Source: Leptodactylus fallax
Lineage: Eukaryota > Chordata > Amphibia > Anura > Leptodactylidae
Direction: 5' to 3'
NCBI GenBank assembly: GCA_947044405.1
Contig: CAMRHE010000654.1
Span: forward strand, 310,001-374,000
Length of the DNA stretch: 64,000 nt
The notes beneath the pieces were generated by a model, which saw only the letters and a list, made by a program, of their open reading frames with translations, was not told where the DNA came from and searched no databases. Position numbers and translations under genes: made by a program. Numbering within the stretch: position 1 is the first letter of the stretch; every line of letters begins with the position of its first letter. This document shows, in pieces, positions 46,500 through 56,505 of this stretch.

Positions 46500-49107
46500 T
46501 AATCGCTTTAAGGACTCTTCGCTCTGTCTCTTCGTATCCAGCACATGATCAGGCTCCTGGCAATTATACAATGTGCTCATTCACTGTCTCTCTGTCATAT
46601 TTATGAATTACTGCAGCAGTGTCCCACCATCTTAAGGATAGGCCATCAATTTTATGAAAGTGAATAACCTCTTTATATTCTCCAGATTAAACCTCTAAGG
46701 GCTGGTTCAGACAGAAGAATTTGGAGCTGATTTTGAGGAGGATTCCACTTCAATTCCGGTCAGAATCTGCCTCACATTGTTTTCAGCCACAGGCTCACAC
46801 TAATTAACCCAATTGTGTCTGAGGATAATCAGTGAGCAAACTTGCAGTAGAAAGTCAAAGCTCGGCTTTGGCTTTTCGCAGCGGGTTCCACAGGTCCAGA
46901 ATTTGGAGAGAGATCTGAGACAGAAGAATGCACTCCAGTATGTGCACTTATTCATCTATCCAATACAATTTGTTGTCAAGGACAGGAATAGTTCATGATG
47001 TAAGTGTATTTTGTGTTTTCAGGGTTTTTTTTACACATAAGAATTTATTCCATAACTCTGTGATCAGCCATCTGTCCAGGAAAGATTGTTGTGCTTTGAG
47101 TTTACTTATGTAGCTAGGTGGGTGGCTGGGCAGGACCCCTAGTTCTCCCCTTGCCTTGTCATGTGTGGAATCATCAGTTCATGGTAAAGCTGTGCTGTGC
47201 TGTTCTTCCTAAAAATATGCGTGTCTGTGCTGGCCTGGCCTGGTGGTTGTTTCTTCTCATTGTGTTATTAGCACAGGATCCCTTTGCTGTCAGTGTCCTC
47301 CTCTTGATGTAAAGGGGTCTTAGTCTAGATTCACATGGCAGTATTTGGAGAGGAATTTAAGGCGGTCTTTGGTCACAGATTCATCTCCAAATTCCAGTCC
47401 TCGGAAAGCCGAAACAGTGCTTTCCTCTGCAGGTTTGCTATTTAGTCCCAGACACAGTAGGGATCCAAGGCATTATGGGAAAGGAGCGGGAGCTCACACA
47501 GTAGGGATAGTCAGTCTGATCCTCATGCCATGGATTCTACAATTTAGTCAGCAGGAAGATCAAGCAGGACATTTCCATTTTCAGAGTCCTGAAGAAAGAA
47601 ACATCCTTCACTGCCTCCCATTAAAAACAATGGGACTTGGGACGCAGATTCCAACTGGAATTTGGAGCCAGTGTAGAGACAAATCTATCTCAAAATCAGC
47701 TCCAAATTACGCCATGTGAACCTAGCCTAACATAGTAATATATACATAAATATGCAGTATATAAATCCTCAGGTATCAGGACTTCTCTGTGATCTCTGAT
47801 CCTAAAGCAACCTGTGAATGCCACATGTGAAGAGTGCTCAAAAACCAGAACAGAACCAGGGATGACTTAAAGGGAACCTGTCATTGGGTTTATGGGACAC
47901 GTATTTGTGCACTGGTGGTTTAGTGTGCAAAACCTACCTACACCAAGTCTGCCGACTACCGGGTGTTTAGATAAACACGTTAATACCTAGTGGAAGATGA
48001 ATCTGAGATTCCCATTCGGATACATTTCACCCTGAAAGTCTGCCCTTTAAGAGACAAGTGAGTGAACTGTATGCTCTGAATATCTAACCTTCAATGGTTA
48101 GAAATAAGTGTGCATCAGCAGTGTCAGACTGATGTTCTTTGGGCCCACCAGATAAAATGATTCTGCAGGTCCACCATCCATATGTTAGGTAGGAAATAGA
48201 CCCTAGTACCCTTCAAATTTGGGTGTGTTCTGCTGGACCATTATTGTGTTAGAGCCTGGGCCCACCAGTGGATCCTCTTGTAATCTGGTGGTCCAGTCTG
48301 ACACTGTACGTCATGCCACCTTATCCAAGTAAAACACATATGAGGTTCTCCACTTGTATGCCAAGGTAGACAGAGAACCAGGAGGAGTAGCTGAGGGGAC
48401 TGACAGGAGGACTCATGAACCCTAGAATTGTCCAGAATTTGCAGCAACGAAGTAAAGAAAATTCCCCCTTCCCTAAGTCATGTCCACCATTGCTTAGTAT
48501 TTCGGGGAGATTCGTCTTTTAGCCTTTTATTAGAGATAATATAATAGTGTGACATGAACAAATACCCAGAATTATACAGTGAAGACAGAAATCATGCTGG
48601 GAGTTGTAGTCCACTAATGAGCTTGTACTATAAAAGACATGTGCTGATAGGTCTTAGAATCAACTTTATAGAATGACTGACAACAAATAGGTAAAGGAAC
48701 ATACACAGTATATAGTATATGGTGTATATACAGTATAGTATATAGTATTATATACACATGCTCATTTTCTGAATTTACATTAGGAGATCATTGTTGGGCG
48801 GTGTTTCAGGGGGCCCCCATGTCAAATGTTCGCCTTGGGGCCCAGCCATACCTAGTTACGCCACTGCCCATCACTAAGAAACCTCCAGGACCCGGCCCAA
48901 TAACTACAGTACAAAAACACACAAAAATAATACTAACACAGAAGAAATTGAATCATCCACCAATGTGATCAAGTCATAGGGACAACTGTCATGTAGGAAT
49001 CATCACCTGTAGCTTCTCATTCATCCCATTGGCTAAATGATTCACCAATCAGATTCTGGTTTCTGAAACAGTCTCTGGATGGATTTCTTAGGTTATGTTG
49101 GTTTTTC
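46500..49107. repeat. Duplicated 3' flank of TRIM copy C
   Basis: Long segment shared with unit D: 'tgtgctcattcactgtctct' (46,570 and 53,970), 'ggataggccatcaatttt' (46,636 and 54,043), then the same landmarks as unit B from 47,113. At 48,780-49,107 it has flank text immediately 3' of the gene ('catcccattggctaaatga', 'ccaatcagattctggtt'), kept also at 35,407 and 56,310. No gene. Confidence 0.8.
47320..47730. mobile_element. Non-autonomous DNA element, copy 2
   Basis: The ends TTAGTCTAGATTCACATGGC and GCCATGTGAACCTAGCCTAA are inverted repeats matching at 17 of 20 positions, so a terminal TTA/TAA is present. It holds the same internal motifs as copy 1 and sits inside the TRIM C flank. Confidence 0.7.
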
Positions 49108-50700
49108 TCAGTTACTGCCCCCCTCTAATATCTTTATGGAAGTTTCCCATAGTCGTAATGCAGCATGAAGGGGCTCGGTGAAGGTGTCAGTGAAGGTGTG
49201 TAAGTGTCTGATGGGGTCACACAGCTCATAAAAGGACAGCCGCCCGACCTCATAATCCAGACAGATCCTGAATCTATTACTGGAGATATTTTCAGGTAAC
49301 CGGATCTCTTTACTGTCATGTATCACTGAATACTGATCATTATATGTCCTCCACAAACTCCAGGACTTGTTATTATTTCCAATGCGTGACTGCTGCCCCC
49401 TCCTGGCTATACTGGGATAACACATCCCCACCAACCACACACCTGATCTACTGATCTCCACATCCCAGTAATGTCTCCCTGAGGTAAATCTCCTCCTGCT
49501 TATCACCTGACAATAGTTCTGGAATCTCTCTGCTGTTTCTGGACGAATTTGCTTCTCTTGAGTCCCGGTTGCAGTTTTCAGGTCATCTGATATATGGAGA
49601 TTATTATGAGCCGTGTTTACATCCAGTAATATGTCTGCAGGACCCTCCACATAGATCCCGCTCCTTATACCTGTTATTATGTCACATAATGTGTGTAATG
49701 TGTCTGAGATCACAGCCACATCCCGATCATCTCCATCATGGCGCTGTCTATCATGTCCCCCTGTGTCCTCATCACCTCCCCCCTCCTCAGGATCACACAA
49801 GTCACCTGTGTCTGGATCCTGTAAGACAGTCAGTGGATCAGTCATGTTACACAGCTCCTCAATGTGCCTCATCTTCATGGACAGCTCGGCCTTCTTTATT
49901 TCCAGCTTCTGGATCAGAGCAGACAGTGACAGTGACTTTTCCTTCTCCTGCCTGGAGATCTCACCCAGGACCTTCTTCTCCAGGTCGTCCAGTCGTCTCC
50001 TGATGTCTATAAACAGGGCAGTGACTCTCTCGGCTTCTCCAGCTGCTTTTTCTTGAGCTTTTCTCCAGCGCTCCTCCAGACTCTGGACTCTTTCCTCAGT
50101 CTCCTCTCTCTTTGTCATCAGTTTCTGGAGAACATTTCTCAGTTTCTTATTCTTCTTCTCAGAGGCCTCATCCAGCATCTCCACCCGATGTCCTCGATGT
50201 TCTCCAGCCAAACTACAGGACACACAGATACATATGGCATCCTTAGTACAATAGTACTTTAAAAGTTCCTTATGGACAGAACATTTCCTCTTCTCCAGGT
50301 TACTGCTGGTATCAGATAAGACGTGTTCTGGTGACTTGATGTGAACTTCCAGATGTTTATCACACAGAGAAGCTTCACAGTGTAGACAGGATTTCACAGC
50401 AGGTACAGGAGAGTCCACACAGTAAGTACAGCAGATCCCGGTTTCTGTCTGTGTTGGTTGTGTAAACAATAAACTCTCCATTATGTTACACAGAACTAAA
50501 CATCTCATCAGTACAGGCCGCTCCGGAAACTTTCCTCTACATTCAGGACAGGAATAAACTCCAGACTGGTCCTGTGTATCCAGCACACGATCAATACAGA
50601 CCCGGCAGAAGTTGTGTCCACATCTCAGCATTACAGGATCTGTATAAGTGCTCAGACAGATGGAGCAGTCCAGCTCGGCTCTCAGATCAGAGGACGCCAT
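49108..50700 (-). CDS. TRIM-family E3 ubiquitin ligase, intact, intronless (530 aa)
   Basis: Likely a cytosolic RING E3 ubiquitin ligase of the large amphibian/fish TRIM expansion (TRIM25/TRIM39/finTRIM-like). Domains: RING C3HC4 with all ligands (C12, C15, C27, H29, C32, C35, C51, C54); B-box 1 about 91-120; B-box 2 about 140-171 (CSVHKE...C...H); coiled coil about 176-300; acidic linker about 310-335; PRY from about 360 (DVNTAHNNLHISDD); SPRY to about 525 (RRRFTSGRHYWDVE, GMCYPSI, FRICLDYEVGRLSFYE, HTFTDTFTEPLHAAL). The start is chosen as the first ATG before the RING; stop is TGA. PRY-SPRY domains usually bind the target; RING and B-boxes act in ubiquitin transfer and assembly. The single long exon fits gene families spread by retroposition and tandem duplication. 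Expression is not shown by sequence. Confidence 0.93.
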   Translation of the reverse strand: MASSDLRAELDCSICLSTYTDPVMLRCGHNFCRVCIDRVLDTQDQSGVYSCPECRGKFPERPVLMRCLVLCNIMESLLFTQPTQTETGICCTYCVDSPVPAVKSCLHCEASLCDKHLEVHIKSPEHVLSDTSSNLEKRKCSVHKELLKYYCTKDAICICVSCSLAGEHRGHRVEMLDEASEKKNKKLRNVLQKLMTKREETEERVQSLEERWRKAQEKAAGEAERVTALFIDIRRRLDDLEKKVLGEISRQEKEKSLSLSALIQKLEIKKAELSMKMRHIEELCNMTDPLTVLQDPDTGDLCDPEEGGGDEDTGGHDRQRHDGDDRDVAVISDTLHTLCDIITGIRSGIYVEGPADILLDVNTAHNNLHISDDLKTATGTQEKQIRPETAERFQNYCQVISRRRFTSGRHYWDVEISRSGVWLVGMCYPSIARRGQQSRIGNNNKSWSLWRTYNDQYSVIHDSKEIRLPENISSNRFRICLDYEVGRLSFYELCDPIRHLHTFTDTFTEPLHAALRLWETSIKILEGGSN

Positions 50701-50716
50701 GGCTGACAGAGGAAGG

Positions 50717-50733
50717 GAGAGAGAAACGAAACT
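50717..50733 (-). promoter_or_regulatory. IRF/ISRE-like site upstream of TRIM copy C
   Basis: GAGAGAAACGAAACT on the plus strand, about 20-30 bp before the ATG, matches the site upstream of copy A. The neighbouring 5' flank is conserved with copy A as far as about 50,845, where a Tc1 element interrupts it. Confidence 0.4.
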
Positions 50734-50845
50734 ACAATTCTGTGAGATTCAGAAATCAAAGGGCGGGTTTTATACTTGTGCGTACAGGGAAGGGGCGGAA
50801 CAGCACAAGATCAGTCACTATTAACCCATCAGTGGACAGCATTTA

Positions 50846-52327
50846 CAGTGGGGGAAAAAAAAGTATTTAGTCAGCCACCAATTGTGCAAGTTCTCCCACT
50901 TAAAAAGATGAGGCCGGCCTGTAATTGACATCATAGGTAGACCTCAACTATGAGAGACAAAATGAGAAAACAAATCCAGAAAATCACATTGTCTGATTTT
51001 TTTTAAGAATTTATTTGCAAATTATGGTGGAAAATAAGTATTTGGTCACCTACAAACAAGCAAGATTTCTGTCTCTCCCAGACCTGTAACTTCTTCTTTA
51101 AGAGGCTCCTCTGTCCTCCACTCATTACCTGTAGTAATGGCTCCTGTTTGACATTGTTATCAGTATAAAAGACACCTGTCCACAACCTCAAACAGTCGCA
51201 CTCCAAACTCCACTATGGTGAAGACCAAAGAGCTGTGGAAGGACCAGAAACAAAATGGCAGCCCTGCACCAGGCTGGGAAGACTGAATCTGCAATAGGCA
51301 AGCAGCTTGGTGTGAAGAAATCACCTGTGGGAGCAATAATTAGAAAATGGAAGACATACAAGACCACTGATAATCTCCCTCCATCAGGGGCTCCACGCAA
51401 GATCTCACCCCGTGGGGTCAAAATGATCACAAGAACGGAGACCAAAAATCCCAGAACCACACGGGGGTACCTAGTGACTGACCTGCAGAAAGCTGGGACT
51501 AACGTAACAAAGGCTACCGTCAGTAACACACTACGCCGCCAGGGACTCAGATCCTGCAGTGCCAGACGTGTCCCCCTGCTTAAGCCAGTACATATCCGGG
51601 ACCGTCTGAAGTTTGCTAGAGAGCATTTGGATGTTCCAGAAGAGTAGTGGGAGAATGTCATATGGTCAGATGGAACCAAAGTAGAACTGTTTGGTAGAAA
51701 CACAACTCATCGTGTTTGGAGGAGAGTGAATGCTGAGTTGCATCCAAAGAACACCATACCTACTGTGAAGCATGGGGGGGGCAACATCATGATGAAATGT
51801 GGCTGGGTCTTTCAGCATGACAATGATCCCAAGCACACCGCCAGGGCAACGAAGGAGCGGCTTAAGAAGCATTTCAAGGTCCTGGAGTGGCCTAGCCAGT
51901 CTCCAGATCTCAACCCCATAGAAAACCTTTGGAGGGAGTAGAAAGTCTGTGTTGCCCAGCGACAGCCCCAAAACATCCCTGCTCTAGAGGAGATCTGCAT
52001 GGAGGAATGGGCCAACATACCAGCAACAGTGTGTGCCAACCTTGTGAAGACTTACAGAAAACGTTTGACCTCTGTCATAGGCCAACAAAGGATATATAAT
52101 AAAGTATTGAGATGTACTTTTGTTATTGACCAAATACTTATTTTCCATCATAATTTGCAAATAAATTCTTAAAAAAATCAGACAATGTGATTTTCTGGAT
52201 TTGTCTTCTCATTTTGTCTCTCACAGTTGAGGTCTACCTATGATGACAATTACAGGCCGGCCTCATCTTTTTAAGTGGGAGAACTTGCACAATTGGTGGC
52301 TGACTAAATACTTTTTTTTCTCCACTG
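50846..52327 (+). mobile_element. Tc1/mariner transposon, decayed
   Basis: A 1,482 bp element flanked by TA (50,844-50,845; 52,328-52,329). The ends read CAGTGG(G/A)G followed by 'aaaaaaagtatttagtcagc' inward; inverted-repeat similarity extends for over 150 bp, including 'aaaatcacattgtctgattt'. It inserted about 145 bp upstream of the TRIM C start codon. Confidence 0.92.
51212..52110 (+). pseudogene. Tc1 transposase, multiply broken
   Basis: ATG at 51,212 (MVKTKEL), frameshift near 51,245, then the DNA-binding half (51,255-51,644, KQLGVKKSPVGAIIRKWK) ending in a stop at 51,645. [11 protein letters not shown] at about 51,667 has the first catalytic Asp followed by Gly instead of Glu. About 40 codons are deleted between the GGGNIM stretch and [13 protein letters not shown] (second Asp). 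[11 protein letters not shown] is present, then a stop at 51,939. Only 33 residues separate the last two catalytic residues, one fewer than the usual 34. It is an old dead copy. Confidence 0.88.
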
Positions 52328-53899
52328 TATAATCATATCTTTTCACGGACTGTCAAAATATAGGGCATGTCCTATTTTTGACTGTTTTGCCGGATTCCTC
52401 CATACACTGAAATGTATGGGGGATCCGTTAAAACGGGTACCCCTTGGGTACGAGATGGCCGTAAAAAATGGATGTTTTTCACGGCCGTTTTGCACCTCTT
52501 TCGTGTGCATCTAGCCGACTGATCAGTCACAATTTGTAATACATAATAGAAACTGTGAAATAAAGCATAGGAAGCATTCCCACCTGACATAAACACTCCA
52601 GTAAGTTTTTTTATTATTATTATTTACCTATTCCCCTAGTATTACCTTATTTCTGACCTGATAAAATCTACAGAAGCTTATGCTTAGTTTAATAAAGTCA
52701 GGCCTGTATGGCTGTCCACAAGGGGGAGCACAAACTTCTATCACTAACTGATAATGATGAGAGAGTTCCTGTCACACAGTTATAATTAAGGAGCTCACAG
52801 CGCAGCCGCTACCACTATTGGCGTAGATTTTTCAAGAGTTTGGCTATATTTTTCAAGAGTTTTTCAAGAGTTTGGCTATAGTCTGCAATGATGCAATTTT
52901 CACCGAATCTATCAAATGTCACAATATGTTTAATGAATATAGCGCATCTATGATTCTACCACTTCTGTCCAGAAATGTTACTCCACTTTCTATGCCACCC
53001 CGTCACTGGAGTGAGATTTCGACAATTTTTGTAACTTTTTAAAAATTCACAGTTGATAAATCTAGTGTACAGACAGCTAGACTTTTTCAAAAGTGGAGCA
53101 AGAGGTGTAAAAATGCAGAATGTCACAAGTGAGTTCAAAAAGTTTACACTAAATTCCTTCCATAGTTTCTTAGGCTATTTAGGAGTATATAGAAAGAAGT
53201 ACAGTATAATTATAGTGTCCCCCAGCAGGTAGATATGGTACCGTCTCTAGCTCCTCATGTGATGCTGGGCTGAGGCATTGTGGGATTCATAGCGAGCAAA
53301 GAGGAAGAGAAATATAAAAACCAATATGGTGTCTGATCAGGAACTGGATTGCAAAGATGTGAGTACAATATACATAAAAGAAGCCTCAAGTGTTAAAGGT
53401 GGCAGTATGTCTAAGAAGACAGAACTGCATATAAGTGTCTCCTTACTGTAAGTGCTGCTTCCTTAAAGGAATCTTTCCTGTGCTTCCATAATGTTTGTGA
53501 CTAAATACTGCACTCTCTAAAGGACCTTCTTGTTGGTCCCGCCCAATTCACTTGGACTCAGAAGGTGGTGCTGCCCCGGCTCCAGGTGTGTTAGCTATGA
53601 TGGGCTGGTGGACAAGGATCCATCACAGCTAATACTCCCTCTGCCTTGACATTTGTAGCTGCAGCATGGTCAAAGTGAGAATAAGTAAATATGACTCTCC
53701 TTGATGCAGCCATAGCCATCCTGGTTTGATGTGGAGACAGGTTGGTGCCTTATACTAACAGACACAGGAGGGAACGTGGACACAGGGGGTGATGTTTAAT
53801 ATTACTGGAGGGGGGTATGGTGCCTAATATTAACAATCACAGGAGAGGACATGGACACAGGTCGTGGTGCCTGAGCAAAGGTTCTTACAGATTATAGCA
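52328..53899. repeat. TRIM C upstream flank with Tc1-free paralog of 38,340-40,165
   Basis: About 52,340-52,520 is a dispersed repeat also at 12,950 and 42,880. About 53,225-53,410 matches 38,340-38,465 and then, without interruption, 40,138-40,165 ('aagcctcaagtgtt'), so it shows the site as it was without the Tc1 at 38,513-40,136. No gene is seen; the frame 52,372-52,596 has no domain. Confidence 0.75.
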
Positions 53900-56377
53900 T
53901 TTAGCCATTATAAGAGAAGAAGTTCCCACTCACATCCAAAACATGTTCAGAGCTCCTGGCATGTAAACAATGTGCTCATTCACTGTCTCTCTGATAGTTT
54001 TGAGTTAATGCACCATCCCAAAGTTGAGTGTCTATCTTAAGGATAGGCCATCAATTTTGTGAAAGTCAATAACCCCTTTAAATTTTCCAGATAAACCTTC
54101 TAAGGGCTACTTCACATAAAGGAATTTGGAGCAGATTCTTCCTCAAAATCAGCTCCAAATTCCATGCAGAATGTGACGAAGGATTCTTTTTTATAGCACA
54201 CAGAAAAAGGAAGGGTTCTACTCAATTTTGACATGGTTTACACTGCTGATTCAGCTGCAAAACCTGCGGCACAACCCCATTTTGTCTGAGGCTAATCTGT
54301 CAGTAAGCATGCAATGGAAAGCTCTGCTTGGATTTCCGCAGTGAGCTCAACAGGGCTGGAATTTGGGAAGAAATCTGGGGTGGAAGACTGCACTCTGGCA
54401 TGCGCACATATTCAGCTATCCAATAGAATTTGTTGTGAATGTATTTTGGGTTTTTAGGTTCCATAATACTGTGACCAGTCGCCTACCCTATAAAGATTGT
54501 TGTGCCATGAGTTATTTACCTACCTAGGTGGGTAGTTGGGAAGGACCCCTAGTTTGTCCCCTGCCCAGTAATGTGTGAAATCACCAGTTCATTGTAAAGC
54601 ACCACACTGTTCTTCCCAAAAGTCTCAGTGGTGGATTGGTCTGGTGGATGGCTCCTTAAACTTGTTTCTAGAGTTATTCACACAAACTTTATCAGTTTCA
54701 ACATACACTCCTGCATGTAAAGGGGACTTTGGCTATGTTCACACGGTCAAAAAAAAACTAAGTGCTTTGGCTTTCTACTGTGGGTTTGTTCAAAGTTTAG
54801 ACACAATGAGGCTACTCAGTATAAGCCTCACGCTACAGATTCTACAGCTACATCCTGAAAAGGGAAGTGTCCATCGTTGCCTCCCATTAAAAGCAAAGGG
54901 AGGCAGAATCCATCACAAAATCAGCTCCAAAATACGCCATATGAACTTAGCCTAATGTAGTAATATATAGCTAAATATACAGTATACTGTATATATATCC
55001 TAAGGTGTCAGGCCTTCTCTGCGATCTCTGATCCCAACACAATCTGTGAACCCCTTATGTGCTCAAGAGTGCCCAAAAACAAGAATAGAAGCAGGGATGG
55101 ACTTAACGGGAGCCTGTCAGCAGATTATGGGACACTAAGCCACCAGCACCAATGCTGGTTTAGTGTTCCAAACCTGCCTATACCAAGCCTGTTCACTCCA
55201 TGGTATTTATGTAAACTTTATAATACTTACTGAGAGATGAATTCGAGATTCCCATCAGACTTATCTCCTATGCCCCAGACACACTGTGTATGTATGTGAT
55301 GGTGTATAAGGGCACATTGGTGGTTTAGTGCTCCAGCTGACAAGTACCCATTAAAGTGTGGGTAGTGGGGGTGATCACAGCACCCAAATGTTCAATTGAA
55401 TTATTTTTATGCCCATTCTAACAGCATATGAGGAGTAAATCTTGGATAACTGTGAATATTTTTCACCCTGAAGATTTTATCGTCTCGTCAACTCGACAAC
55501 TGAGTGTGCTGTATGTTCTGAATTCCCAAATATCTGACCTTCAACGGTTGGAAGTAAGTGTATGTCATCAGTATCAGACTGAGATTCATTGGGCCTACCA
55601 GATACAATGATTCTGGGGGCCCATCCTACAACCCCAAGAAAATAGATCATAGTACCCTTCAAATTTGGTTGTCTTCTGCTGCACTATTATTGTTTTAGAG
55701 CCTGGGCCCACTGGAGGATCCTCTGCTACTCTTTTGAGGAGGAGTAGCTGTGGGGATCGATAGGAGGACTCATGAACCCTAGAATTGTCCTGGATAGGCA
55801 ACAACTCATCTAAGTAAAGACAGATCCCTCCATCCCAATGTCATGTCCACCATTGCTTAGTATTTCAGAGAAAATTTTCCTTTAGCCTTTTATTAGAGAT
55901 AATATAATAATACAATAGTGTGACATGAACAAAGACCCAGAATTACATAGTATTATATACTACATTATTATATATTACACACAGTAAACAGCATTTTTGG
56001 TCATTTTTGGATTTCCTTTGGGAGATAATTTTTCTTATCAACTGAAACCATAAACAAGTCTTCAGGGCTTAGAGATCTTTCTAATATCTTAATTCAATAG
56101 TTATATATTACTAGATGGACTTTTAATGCTAGAAGCAGGTAAAGGCCAATTTTTTAAAAAGCCTCCGGGCACCGACCCAATAACTACATTACAAAAAAAA
56201 CACAAAAATATCACTAATAAAGAAGAAATTAATTCATCACCCAATGTGACCTAGTCATAGGGACAATCGTCTGTAGGAACCATCACCTGTAGCCCCGCCT
56301 TCTCATTCATCCCATTGGCTAAATGATTCACCAATCAGATTCTGGTTTCTAACCGTCTCTATTGGGTTTCTTAGGTT
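53900..56377. repeat. Duplicated 3' flank of TRIM copy D
   Basis: Same landmark order as unit C (53,970, 54,043, 54,522, 55,005, 55,590, 55,690-55,860, 56,150, 56,310). It includes a copy of the short DNA element at 54,728-54,955 ('ggctatgttcacacgg' to 'atgaacttagcctaa'). No gene. Confidence 0.75.
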
Positions 56378-56468
56378 ATGATGATTTCTCCGAATTACTG
56401 CCTCCCCCTAAAATCTTCATAAAACCTGAAAATACACATAATGCTGCATGAAGGGGCTCAGTGAAGGG
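56378..56468 (-). pseudogene. TRIM copy D, 3' coding stub
   Basis: Only the last 25-30 codons of the TRIM gene remain ('tgcatgaaggggctcagtgaagg' on plus corresponds to the TEPLHA region), ending near a TAA matching that of copy A. At 56,469 it is joined to the flank of the next unit, so the rest of the gene was deleted at that junction. Confidence 0.75.
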
Positions 56469-56505
56469 AAATAGTAAGACATTAACAATTACCCAGAATT
56501 ATATA

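Noticed and set aside
51188..51703. A 171-codon minus-strand frame
   Set aside because: It is the opposite strand of the Tc1 transposase remnant.
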